A stretch of DNA of 64,000 nucleotides from SZAS-103 sp038216155 (lineage in GTDB: Bacteria > Pseudomonadota > Gammaproteobacteria > Xanthomonadales > Xanthomonadaceae), in assembly GCA_038216155.1 (NCBI GenBank), contig JBBQQH010000001.1:1-64000 (forward strand), given 5' to 3'. Positions 1-8,581 of this stretch are shown here, in pieces. The translations under genes and the position numbers were made by a program. The first letter of the stretch is position 1. Every line of letters starts with the position of its first letter. Below the pieces are notes generated by a model, which ran no database searches, was not told the origin of the DNA, and saw only the letters and a program-made list of their open reading frames with translations.

Positions 1-428
1 GGAAAGCCGCAGAAAACGACGCTAAATGATGCTTTGAACGCGGTTCTCGCAACTCAGTGGGTTTGCAATGAAGAACGCACCGCGAGAACGCGAAAATTCG
101 CCGGTCAAATCTTTTCCGGTGACTTGTTCAGACCTTCCCTAACGGAATTTTCTCCCTCCCTTGCGCAACGCGCAGGGGAGGGTTGGGGAGGGGTGCTGTT
201 GATTGGCTTGAAATGCTCGCGATCGGAACCGGTTGTATGGTTCAACAGGCTCACCACGAACGGGTGACATGGTTCGATAAGCCTGTCCTGAGCCTGACGA
301 AGAACTCACCACAAACGGGTGCGATTCGAACCGTTAGAGACGGAATCGCAGAACCCGCATGCATGTAATTCCCGCAACGAATCCACACATCGCTTTCGCC
401 GCGTTACGCGACAGGCGAGAATGGCGTG
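1..428. other. Non-coding region with dispersed palindromic repeats
   Basis: No convincing gene is visible here. At 154-182 there is a hairpin of two 13-nt arms with one imperfect pair and a 3-nt loop (CCCTCCCTTGCGC / GCGCAGGGGAGGG). At 238-263 lies a copy of the dispersed repeat that reads roughly TGGTTCGACAGGCTCACC then ACGAACGG, and at 270-318 a longer variant of the same element with an internal extension. Related copies occur near 18.6, 46.0, 46.1, 51.4 and 60.2 kb. The short open frames here translate the repeats and are not believed to be genes. Confidence 0.6.
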
Positions 429-1925
429 ATGTCCGAACAGCAACCATTGCCGATCGACGACCAGCATCCGTTGTTGTCGGGGCAGCTATGGATGCGCCGC
501 GTAGCCCTGTGGAGCGGGGCGATCGGGGTGGCGCTGCTGGCGATTGTGTTCGCCAAGGGCAGCGATCTTTGTTACGGGTTGTTCGAACAACTCCTCGCGC
601 ACTCGCGCTGGTGGCCGTTGCTGGTGACGCCGCTCGGCTTTGCGCTGCTGGCGTGGTTGACTGAAGGCGCGTTGCGGGCAACGCGTGGCAGCGGTATTCC
701 GCAAGTGATGGCGGCGTTGCATCGCGAGGATGACATTGGTTTTCGCGAGCGGCTGCTGTCGCTCAAGGTGGCCGCCGGCAAGCTTGTGCTGACCTTGTTT
801 GCGTTGCTGGTGGGTGCATCGGTTGGTCGCGAAGGTCCGACTGTGCACGTCGGCGCCGGATTAATGGCCTGGCTGGCGCAACGCTTCGGCTTTCGCGATC
901 CGGCCGCGATCTCGCGTTTTGCATTGGCGGGTGGCGCGGCCGGTATTGCGGCTGCGTTCAATACACCGCTGGCAGGCGTGATGTTTGCGATCGAGGAGCT
1001 AGCCGGCGCGTTCGAGCATCGCTTCAGCGGCGCGCTGCTCACTGCCGTAATGGTCGGCGGCGTGGTGTCGTTGGGCTTGATCGGCAATTACACTTATTTC
1101 GGCCGCCTCTCGACCTCACTGCCGCTGGGAGAAGCGTGGATCGCGGTGCTCGCGACCGGCGTGATTGGCGGTCTGGCCGGCGGCATTTTTGCGCGCACCA
1201 TCCTGTTGGCCGCCGGCACCCTGCCTGGGTTACTTGGCAAGCTGCGCAAGCGCTCGCCGATTGCGCTCGCGGCGTTGTGCGGACTGGTGCTGGCGTTGCT
1301 CGGCTTGGCCAGCGGCGATGCGGTATACGGCACCGGCTATGCACAGGCGCGCGAGATCATCGCCGGCAGCCACGCGATCACGCCGTGGTTCGGCATCGAA
1401 AAGTGGGCGGCCAATGTCGTCTCTTACGTGGCGGGCATTCCGGGTGGAATCTTCTCGCCTGCGCTCGCGGTGGGCGCGGGACTCGGCGCAAACCTAGCAC
1501 CATTCCTGCCTCACTCCAGCGCGACTGCTGTGATCCTGCTAGGCATGTCCGCCTATCTGGCAGGCGTGACGCAAGCGCCGCTGACTTCGGCGGTGATCTC
1601 AATGGAACTGACCGACAACCACGCCTTCGTATTGCCGATCATGGCTGCCTGCCTGCTCGGTCGCGCGTTTTCCAGCATGGTGTGCAAGGTGCCGATCTAT
1701 CGCGCGTTTGCGATGCAACTGGTGGCCGCGCGCGAGGCAGAAATTGCGGCGGATGCGACGAACGAAAACGCGGTGATGGAGTCGGTGCCGATCGAAGTGC
1801 CGAGTACCCTGCCGGCAGACGATGAAGATCCACCTGTGGATCGTCTGGCAGACGTTGACTTGCCAACTGATTCTGGCGTCGGCGACGATGATGGCGAAAA
1901 GACGCCATCTGATCGCTTGTCCTGA
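429..1925 (+). CDS. clcA: ClC-family chloride channel / H+-Cl- antiporter
   Basis: A polytopic inner-membrane protein of 498 residues belonging to the ClC voltage-gated chloride channel family. Family motifs are clear: GSGIPQ (about residues 87-92), GREGPTVH (about 133-140), which carries the gating glutamate, and GIPGGIFSPAL in the C-terminal half. An IEE segment in the middle holds the second glutamate typical of proton-coupled exchangers, so a 2Cl-/H+ antiporter is more likely than a channel. No CBS domains follow; the last 70 residues are an acidic, low-complexity cytoplasmic tail. The ATG at 429 directly follows an in-frame GTG at 426; either could initiate. The gene stands alone, converging on cysK. 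Physiological role (acid resistance or volume control) is inferred. Confidence 0.93.
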   Translation: MSEQQPLPIDDQHPLLSGQLWMRRVALWSGAIGVALLAIVFAKGSDLCYGLFEQLLAHSRWWPLLVTPLGFALLAWLTEGALRATRGSGIPQVMAALHREDDIGFRERLLSLKVAAGKLVLTLFALLVGASVGREGPTVHVGAGLMAWLAQRFGFRDPAAISRFALAGGAAGIAAAFNTPLAGVMFAIEELAGAFEHRFSGALLTAVMVGGVVSLGLIGNYTYFGRLSTSLPLGEAWIAVLATGVIGGLAGGIFARTILLAAGTLPGLLGKLRKRSPIALAALCGLVLALLGLASGDAVYGTGYAQAREIIAGSHAITPWFGIEKWAANVVSYVAGIPGGIFSPALAVGAGLGANLAPFLPHSSATAVILLGMSAYLAGVTQAPLTSAVISMELTDNHAFVLPIMAACLLGRAFSSMVCKVPIYRAFAMQLVAAREAEIAADATNENAVMESVPIEVPSTLPADDEDPPVDRLADVDLPTDSGVGDDDGEKTPSDRLS

Positions 1926-1959
1926 TTTCAGGCGCGCTTCAAAACGTCGTTGAAAGTCG

Positions 1960-2913
1960 TTACAGCGACGCCGCCCAGTCCTCGTCCGAGCCCTCGTTGA
2001 TGCCTTCGAACAGGAAGGTCGAAAGGTAGCGCTCGCCGGTATCGGGCAGCATCGCCAGAATCGCGGTGCCTTCAGCGGCATCCTTCGCCAGCTCCAGCGC
2101 GGCAGCGAACGTCGCGCCGGCCGAGATGCCGCAGAAGATGCCTTCCTGCAGCGCAAGCGCGCGTGCGGTGTCGCGCGCGAGGTTGTCCTCGATCGCGATG
2201 TTGCGATCGAAGATGCCACGATCGAGCACGTCCGGAATGAAGTCCGGCGTCCAGCCCTGGATCTTGTGGGACGCCCACGGGTTGCCTGCCAACATCGCGG
2301 CGACCGCGGGCTCAGTCACGCAAATCTTCAGCTCGGGCCGCGCCGCCTTCAGCACCTTGCCGGCGCCGGTCATGGTGCCGCCGGTGCCCCAGCCGGTGAC
2401 GAACCAGTCCAGTCGCTGTCCGGCGAAATCGCGCAGGATTTCGGGGCCGGTGGTGCTGGCGTGATACGCAGGATTGGCCGGATTCTCGAATTGCCGCGCA
2501 AGAAACGCGCTGTGTTTTTTCGCGAACACCTCGGCCGCCTTGACCATGCCGGAGCCGCGTTCGGCCGCCGGAGTCAGGATCACCTTCGCGCCGAGTGCGC
2601 GCATCAACTTGCGGCGTTCGATCGAAAACGAGTCGGCCATGAACGCGACGAACGGATAACCGCGCACCGCGCAGACCATCGCCAGCGCGATTCCGGTATT
2701 GCCCGAAGTCGCCTCGACCACCATTTGCCCGGGCTTGAGAGTGCCGCGCGCTTCGGCATCCAGGATGATGCCCAACGCAAGTCGATCCTTGACCGATGAC
2801 ATCGGATTGAACGCTTCGAGTTTCGCGTACATCCGTACATGCGCGGGAGCGAGTTTGTGGATGCGAACGATCGGCGTGTTGCCGACGGTGTCGAGGATGC
2901 TGTCGAGGATCAT
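1960..2913 (-). CDS. cysK: Cysteine synthase (O-acetylserine sulfhydrylase)
   Basis: A PLP-dependent enzyme of 317 residues making cysteine from O-acetylserine and sulfide in the cytoplasm. The start GNTPIVRI, the PLP lysine in SSVKDRLA (K42), the substrate loop TSGNTG (69-74) and the phosphate-binding GTGGTMTG (about 177-184) are all intact, as is the C-terminal GISAGA serine. Length fits the CysK/CysM family. The open frame extends upstream to 3093, but the ATG at 2913 starts exactly at the family N-terminus and has a GCGGAG ribosome site upstream, so the longer form was rejected. CysM cannot be fully excluded from the sequence alone. Confidence 0.93.
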   Translation of the reverse strand: MILDSILDTVGNTPIVRIHKLAPAHVRMYAKLEAFNPMSSVKDRLALGIILDAEARGTLKPGQMVVEATSGNTGIALAMVCAVRGYPFVAFMADSFSIERRKLMRALGAKVILTPAAERGSGMVKAAEVFAKKHSAFLARQFENPANPAYHASTTGPEILRDFAGQRLDWFVTGWGTGGTMTGAGKVLKAARPELKICVTEPAVAAMLAGNPWASHKIQGWTPDFIPDVLDRGIFDRNIAIEDNLARDTARALALQEGIFCGISAGATFAAALELAKDAAEGTAILAMLPDTGERYLSTFLFEGINEGSDEDWAASL

Positions 2914-2956
2914 GTGATGGCTCCGCTTGCTGTGACTGGAAAGGCAACGAAGGGGT

Positions 2957-3748
2957 TCAGGCGACGTCCGAGCGGACAATGTGCGGGTCTTCGTCCGCTT
3001 TGCTGCTGGCCGCATCGCCAGACTCGAGGCCGGACGAAACCCTATTGGAAGAACCCGCCGCCGGTGCGTCCGCATCCCATGGTACCGAATCATGCGTCGC
3101 AGTCGAGCGTGCCAGTGGAATGCTGAGTCCGTTGCGTGCGGCGTGCCAAGTATTCAGCACGCGACAGAACAATTGCGCTGTGCGTTCGGTGTCGTACACC
3201 GCCGAGTGCGCATCATCGGCATTCCAGTCGAGCCCCGCAGCGTGCACTGCGCGGCCCAGCACGGTTTGCCCATAAGCCATGCCTGCAAGGGTCACGGTAT
3301 CGAAGGTGCTGAAGGGATGAAACGGATTGCGCTTGTGCGCGGTGCGCGCAACTGCCGCATTGACAAAGCCCAAGTCGAACGAGGCGTTGTGGCCAACCAG
3401 AATCGCGCGCTGGCAACCTGCTGCCTTGGCCGCGGCCCGCACCGGCGCAAACACGTAATCGAGTGCGGCACGTTCCTCGCGCGCGGCGCGAAACGGGTGG
3501 TCGACATCGATCCCGGTCACTTCCATTGACTTGGGATCGAGCGCCGACCCCGGATACGGAATCACGTGCGTGCTGGTCAAGGTTCCCGGCCAGACCCAGC
3601 CGTCGGCATCGAGCTCGATCGGCTGCACCGCGATCTCGAGCAGCGCGTGCCGGCTGCAATCGAATCCGCCGGTTTCCACGTCCACCACCACCGGCAGAAA
3701 TCCGCGAAAGCGCTGTGCCATCGGCGGCAAATCAAGTCGTGCATTCAT
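2957..3748 (-). CDS. rnt: Ribonuclease T
   Basis: A DEDD-family 3'-5' exoribonuclease that trims the 3' ends of tRNAs and other stable RNAs. The first exonuclease motif is VVVDVETGGF (about residues 20-29), followed by GHNASFDLGFVNAA and the final HSAVYDTERTAQLF motif; RNPFHPF and TFDTVTLAG are shared with the E. coli enzyme. Residues 1-210 match the usual RNase T length (about 215), and there is an additional C-terminal tail of roughly 45 residues that is acidic and low in complexity. The gene follows phoR on the same strand but is separated by about 50 nt from its start to the phoR stop, with no strong ribosome site seen. Confidence 0.92.
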   Translation of the reverse strand: MNARLDLPPMAQRFRGFLPVVVDVETGGFDCSRHALLEIAVQPIELDADGWVWPGTLTSTHVIPYPGSALDPKSMEVTGIDVDHPFRAAREERAALDYVFAPVRAAAKAAGCQRAILVGHNASFDLGFVNAAVARTAHKRNPFHPFSTFDTVTLAGMAYGQTVLGRAVHAAGLDWNADDAHSAVYDTERTAQLFCRVLNTWHAARNGLSIPLARSTATHDSVPWDADAPAAGSSNRVSSGLESGDAASSKADEDPHIVRSDVA

Positions 3749-3804
3749 GCTTGCAGAATAGCAGAGCGCCTAATGCGATCGATGCTCAGACAGGCCTACA
3801 ACGA

Positions 3805-5130
<1,326 letters not shown>

Positions 5131-5133
5131 CGT

Positions 5134-5823
5134 TTAATGCGAGACCGAAAAGCGATAGCCGGAGCCGCGCACGGTCTGCACCAGGTGTTCGAGGTTGTGC
5201 GGCTCGAGGATCTTGCGCAGGCGCCGGATATGCACGTCGATCGTGCGCTCCTCGACGTACACGTTGCCGCCCCAGACGTGATCGAGCAATTGCGTGCGGC
5301 TGTAGACGCGCTCGGCGTGGGTCATGAAGAAATGCAGCAGGCGGTATTCGGTCGGGCCGATATGGATCGGGGTGTCGCCAGCATAAACGCGATGCGCCGA
5401 GCCATCGATGCGCAAGCCGCCCAGCGCGACGCTGCCGTCGGCGTCGTCCTCGCGCGAGCGTCGCATCACCGCGCGGATGCGGGCCAGCAGTTCACGCGCC
5501 GAGAAAGGTTTGACCACGTAATCATCGACGCCCGAGTCGAGCCCGCTGATGCGGTCGTTTTCCTCACCACGCGCGGTCAGCATGATGATCGGTACGTCGC
5601 GGGTGATCTCGTCGCGGCGCCAACGGCGGGCCAATTCGATGCCGCTGCTACCAGGCAGCATCCAGTCGAGCAGGATCAGGTCGGGCACGCGGTCGGCAAT
5701 CGCCGATTGCGCTTCGCGGGCATCGCCTGCATGCACTGGATCGTATTCGCCCTTGCGCAGCGCGAACGCCACCATGTCGCGAATTGCAGGTTCATCGTCT
5801 ACGATCAGGATGCGCTTGTTCAC
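5134..5823 (-). CDS. phoB: Phosphate regulon response regulator PhoB
   Basis: An OmpR/PhoB-family regulator of 229 residues: receiver domain at about 1-120 with acidic D9/D10, phospho-acceptor D53 (LLDWMLPG) and the conserved KPFS lysine, then a winged-helix DNA-binding domain with the ERTIDVHIRRLRKIL recognition region. The best start is a GTG at 5823 behind an AGAGG ribosome site. A Pho-box-like sequence lies 38 bp upstream at 5861-5878, suggesting autoregulation. It is followed 3 nt later by phoR. Two EF-hand genes separate it from the pst operon, which is unusual compared with the more common layouts. Confidence 0.95.
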   Translation of the reverse strand: MNKRILIVDDEPAIRDMVAFALRKGEYDPVHAGDAREAQSAIADRVPDLILLDWMLPGSSGIELARRWRRDEITRDVPIIMLTARGEENDRISGLDSGVDDYVVKPFSARELLARIRAVMRRSREDDADGSVALGGLRIDGSAHRVYAGDTPIHIGPTEYRLLHFFMTHAERVYSRTQLLDHVWGGNVYVEERTIDVHIRRLRKILEPHNLEHLVQTVRGSGYRFSVSH

Positions 5824-5860
5824 GCCTAGCCTCTGGTCAAGTACTTGATCCGGCGAGTAG

Positions 5861-5878
5861 ATAACAGTTTGGTGACAC
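5861..5878 (-). promoter_or_regulatory. Pho-box-like PhoB site upstream of phoB
   Basis: Read on the minus strand this is GTGTCAC-CAAA-CTGTTAT, two 7-mers separated by 4 nt. The halves match the known PhoB half-site CTGTCAT at 5 of 7 and 6 of 7 positions. The 11-bp period is correct, and it lies 38 bp before the phoB start codon. A weaker third half-site (GGGTAAC) sits 11 bp further upstream. Confidence 0.7.
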
Positions 5879-5993
5879 TGATGTTACCCGACCTCTGGGC
5901 CGATTCGGTCGCGGACAGACGAAGGCACTCATGTGGCCTGCTTCTTTGATACCGCGCAGTGATCGCGCGAGTGTGCTGTGCGTCCGCAAAAAG

Positions 5994-6021
5994 AAAACGG
6001 CGAACCGAAGTTCGCCGTTTT
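5994..6021 (-). terminator. Intrinsic terminator after EF-hand gene 1
   Basis: A perfect 10-bp stem (AACGGCGAAC / GTTCGCCGTT) with loop CGAA, flanked by A and T runs on either side, 45 bp downstream of the EF-hand gene stop. The core GGCGAAC-CGAA-GTTCGCC is identical to the terminator at 6716-6743. Confidence 0.8.
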
Positions 6022-6066
6022 CGAAGATACTTGAGGCTCGGTCAGTGATCGGGGCAGAACAACAAA

Positions 6067-6465
6067 TCAGCCACCCTTCTTCATGCTGCCGTCCTTCATC
6101 ATCTTGTCGTCCATCATCTTGTCGTCTTTCATCATCTTTCCATCTTTCATCATCATCTTGTCGTGCATCATCTTGTGGCCTGCCATCATTTCGGCCTTGC
6201 TCACCATACCGTCGTGATTGGTGTCCATCTTGCCGAACATCATGGTGCTATGCGACATCATTTCGGCTTTGCTCACCATGCCGTCATGATTTGTGTCAGC
6301 CACCATCATCATGTCATCAGACATCATTTTGTCATTGTCCATCATCATCTTACCGCTGTCGCTCTTCATCATTGCGTCACCCGCTACTGCGAGAGAAGCA
6401 AAGGAGGCGCCAGCGACTGCCAGCCCGACGCTGCACATGAGGATATTGAGCTTGTTGGTAGTCAT
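6067..6465 (-). CDS. Methionine-rich EF-hand secreted protein (copy 1)
   Basis: A predicted exported protein of 132 residues. A signal peptide (residues 1-29, ending near LAVAG-D) is followed by a mature region made mostly of Met, Lys, Asp and His: I count 33 Met of 132. Two canonical calcium-binding EF-hand loops, both DTNHDGMVSKAE, lie at about residues 54-65 and 78-89; the C-terminus is a run of KMMKD-type repeats. A second copy lies upstream at 6799-7245 with a nearly identical signal peptide. Calcium binding is expected from the loops; soft-metal (for example copper) binding by methionines is inference. The gene has its own AGGAGT ribosome site and terminator, and lies between phoB and phoU. 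The pathway is unknown. Confidence 0.85.
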   Translation of the reverse strand: MTTNKLNILMCSVGLAVAGASFASLAVAGDAMMKSDSGKMMMDNDKMMSDDMMMVADTNHDGMVSKAEMMSHSTMMFGKMDTNHDGMVSKAEMMAGHKMMHDKMMMKDGKMMKDDKMMDDKMMKDGSMKKGG

Positions 6466-6715
6466 GGTTTTGAAACTCCTGGCTGAAGTGGATGCGGACA
6501 GATTTGTCCGCAGCTTTGATACCCGTTCGAGGCTGCGCCCGTTCCCGTTAGGCAGACGTTAACCGCGGGACTTGGGCGACTGCCATTGAGACCCACAGGA
6601 GAAGACTTTCAGACGAATCTGAACGCTGCCAGCGAAGCCGCTAAGGAGCTGCAGCAGGTGCCCGGCAGGCGGCGCGGCTGGATTCACGCAAGCGCGGTGA
6701 GTCACGGACACAAAC
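6466..6715 (-). promoter_or_regulatory. Upstream region of EF-hand gene 1 with inverted repeat
   Basis: No gene is seen. At 6494-6511 there is a perfect inverted repeat, GCGGACA-GATT-TGTCCGC, about 30 bp before the start codon. Further upstream, 81 bp from the start codon, the minus strand reads CCTAACG (6546-6552). The second EF-hand gene has the same CCTAACG heptamer 72 bp upstream (7317-7323) and a related GGACG-GGAATT-CGTCC inverted repeat, so the two genes may share a promoter type. This is inference. Confidence 0.35.
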
Positions 6716-6743
6716 AAAAATGGCGAACCGAAGTTCGCCATTT
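6716..6743 (-). terminator. Intrinsic terminator after EF-hand gene 2
   Basis: The stem-loop AATGGCGAAC-CGAA-GTTCGCCATT is flanked by an A run on one side and TTTAA on the other, 55 bp downstream of the second EF-hand gene. The core is identical to the terminator of copy 1, so the duplication included the terminator. Confidence 0.75.
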
Positions 6744-6798
6744 AATGCGTCACGCCGCGATTCCGGGCAACTATGCCAGCGGAACCTGCAGGGGCGAC

Positions 6799-7245
6799 TT
6801 ATTTCTTTTCTTCCATCATCTCGTCGTCCATTTTTTTCTTGTCTTCGATCTTTTCATCTTGCTGATGCTTCATATCCTTCATGTGGTCTTCCTGCGCCTC
6901 TTTCATGTCGTGCGCGTCTTCCTTGCTCATCATCTTGTCGTGCATCATCTTGTGGGCGGCCATCATCTCGTCCTTGCTGACCATGCCGTCGTGGTTGGCA
7001 TCCATCTTGTCGAACATCATCTTGCCGTAGGCGGCATGCTCGGCAGCAGAGATCATGCCGTCATGATTGTTGTCCATCTCGGCCATCATGTGTTCCTGGT
7101 GCATCATCTGGTGGTCCATCATTTTGTCGCTGCCCATCTTGTCGCTTCCCATCGCGTCATGGGCGAGCACTTGGGATGAAACACATCCGCCGGCGACGGC
7201 CAGTCCAACGCTGCACATGAGCATGGTCAATTTGTTGGTATTCAT
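6799..7245 (-). CDS. Methionine-rich EF-hand secreted protein (copy 2)
   Basis: A paralogue of the protein at 6067-6465, 148 residues long. The first 19 residues differ from copy 1 at only a few positions; VAGGC could even be read as a lipobox, so a lipoprotein is an alternative to a cleaved secreted protein. Two EF-hand loops are present: DNNHDGMISAAE and DANHDGMVSKDE. Met makes up about 29 of 148 residues; the C-terminal third is a charged, probably helical Lys/Asp/Glu-rich tail. The conserved block HKMMHDKMM follows the second loop in both copies. It is transcribed with the Pho genes on the minus strand but has its own terminator and a 179-bp upstream gap after phoU. The function is not known. 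Confidence 0.85.
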   Translation of the reverse strand: MNTNKLTMLMCSVGLAVAGGCVSSQVLAHDAMGSDKMGSDKMMDHQMMHQEHMMAEMDNNHDGMISAAEHAAYGKMMFDKMDANHDGMVSKDEMMAAHKMMHDKMMSKEDAHDMKEAQEDHMKDMKHQQDEKIEDKKKMDDEMMEEKK

Positions 7246-7424
7246 GGTGAATCTCCCAGTTGTCTTTAGCTGTGGACGGGAATTCGTCCTACTCGAAAGG
7301 ATGCTCGGCCCCGAATCGTTAGGGAAGTGTGAACGCCACGCGGTGACGTGGGCTGGCTAGCGCCTCCGCGGATCGCAACAGCGCAAAAATCGCCTGAAGC
7401 TGGCCTGCCGCTAACGTGGCTCCG

Positions 7425-8132
7425 CTACCCTTGGGTGCTGGTGAAATCGCGCTTTTCACGCGCAGGCATTGCCTCGTCGCCATGCACCAGTGTCCAGATG
7501 TTCTCGGCGATGTTGGTCGCATGATCGCCGATGCGCTCGATGTTCTTGGCCATGAACAGGAGGTGAGTGCAGGAGGTGATCTGGCGCGGATCTTCCATCA
7601 TGTAGGTCAGCAATTCGCGAAACAGCCCGGTGTACAAGGTGTCGAGTTCGGCATCGCGCGCGCGGGCCACGATCGCCCGGTTTGCGTCACGTTCGCGGTA
7701 GGCCTCGATAACTTCGCGCATCAGTTCGGCCGCGAGTTCGGCCAGCGCCGGCAAGCCGCGCGCGTGCGCCACCGGTGGTGCGAGATTGAGCGCCATCGAG
7801 CGCTTGGCAAGATTGGCGGCGTAATCACCGACCCGTTCAATGTCGGACGCGATCCGCAAAGCAGCCAGCACCTCGCGCAGGTCGCGGGCCATCGGCTGCC
7901 GCAGCGCCAGCAGCTTGACCACGTCGTGGCCGACCGCGTTTTCCAGATCATCGATGGCATCGTCGTTTGCAATCACGCGCTCGGCGGCGCGGCTGTCGCG
8001 GCGCTCGAGCACATCCATCGCGGCCTCGATCTGCGCGATGGAAATTTCGCCCATACGCACGATTTCGCCGGTCAGGCGTTCCAGTTCGGTGTCGAAGCTC
8101 TTGACGATGTGCTCGCTGGGGTTTGCGTTCAT
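7425..8132 (-). CDS. phoU: Phosphate transport system regulatory protein PhoU
   Basis: A cytoplasmic protein of 235 residues made of two PhoU helical repeats, each carrying an E/DxxxD metal-binding pattern (for example IERVGDYAANLAKR and IERIGDHATNIAENI). It couples the PstSCAB transporter to PhoR and keeps the Pho regulon off when phosphate is plentiful. The length fits the family. It is the last gene of the pst operon, but unlike the tightly packed pstC-pstA-pstB genes it is separated from pstB by 449 bp filled with tandem repeats. The ribosome site is a weak GAGAG. A small hairpin (CTCTCC / GGGGAG) lies just upstream at about 8152-8168. Confidence 0.95.
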   Translation of the reverse strand: MNANPSEHIVKSFDTELERLTGEIVRMGEISIAQIEAAMDVLERRDSRAAERVIANDDAIDDLENAVGHDVVKLLALRQPMARDLREVLAALRIASDIERVGDYAANLAKRSMALNLAPPVAHARGLPALAELAAELMREVIEAYRERDANRAIVARARDAELDTLYTGLFRELLTYMMEDPRQITSCTHLLFMAKNIERIGDHATNIAENIWTLVHGDEAMPAREKRDFTSTQG

Positions 8133-8248
8133 TGGGTTTCTCTCTGTGTTTCTCTCTCCTAGGGGAGAGGGACTTCAAGTAGCGTGCGCTGTGCGCACGT
8201 GTTTACTTTTTTTAGTGATAAATCTGAACTTAAAGCAAACGCTTGTCT

Positions 8249-8581
8249 CTCACTAAATTCGCGCGTCCTGCGCTCATTAAGTGAGCCTGCCCGTCGCTCC
8301 TGCTCCGGGCCTGAAATTTCTTGCGATGTGACGTTAAGTCGCTTCGCAAACACTCATTTCTCACTAAGTTTGCGCATCCTGCGCTCTCTAAGTGAGCCGG
8401 CCTTGCGCTCCTGCTACGGGCGTTCGAGCGAGCGCGAACTGACGTTAAGTCAGTTCGCAAACGCACGTCTCTCACTAAACTCGCGCATCCTGCGCTCGTT
8501 AAGTGAGCCAGCCCTTCGCTCCTGCTCCGGGCCTGAAATTTCTTGCGATGTGACGTTAAGTCACATCGCAAACAAGAAATT
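8249..8581. repeat. Three tandem 111-bp units, each with two stem-loops
   Basis: Copies run 8249-8359, 8360-8470 and 8471-8581, each exactly 111 bp. Stem 1 pairs CTCACTAA... with ...TTAAGTGAG around a TCC loop (17-nt arms with a few mismatches). Stem 2 is GCGANNNGAC-GTTAA-GTCNNNTCGC (10-nt arms, 5-nt loop; copy 2 at 8434-8458, copy 3 at 8545-8569). The stems differ between copies by paired changes: copy 3 has GCGATGTGAC/GTCACATCGC, copy 2 has GCGAACTGAC/GTCAGTTCGC, and both are perfect. Copy 1 combines the left arm of copy 3 with a different right arm. In copy 3 an outer arm pair (CTGAAATTTCTT / AAGAAATTTCAG) extends the hairpin to 8533-8585, taking in the pstB stop codon. A degenerate partial unit precedes copy 1 at about 8225-8248. 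Confidence 0.9.

Noticed and set aside
34..368. Short open frames before clcA
   Set aside because: They translate dispersed repeats and show no ribosome site or protein-like composition.
6067..7245. Met-codon runs as low-complexity noise rather than genes
   Set aside because: Signal peptides, exact EF-hand loops, ribosome sites and terminators in both copies support real genes.
8249..8581. CRISPR-like array
   Set aside because: Units are directly adjacent without spacers and much longer than CRISPR repeats; no cas genes.
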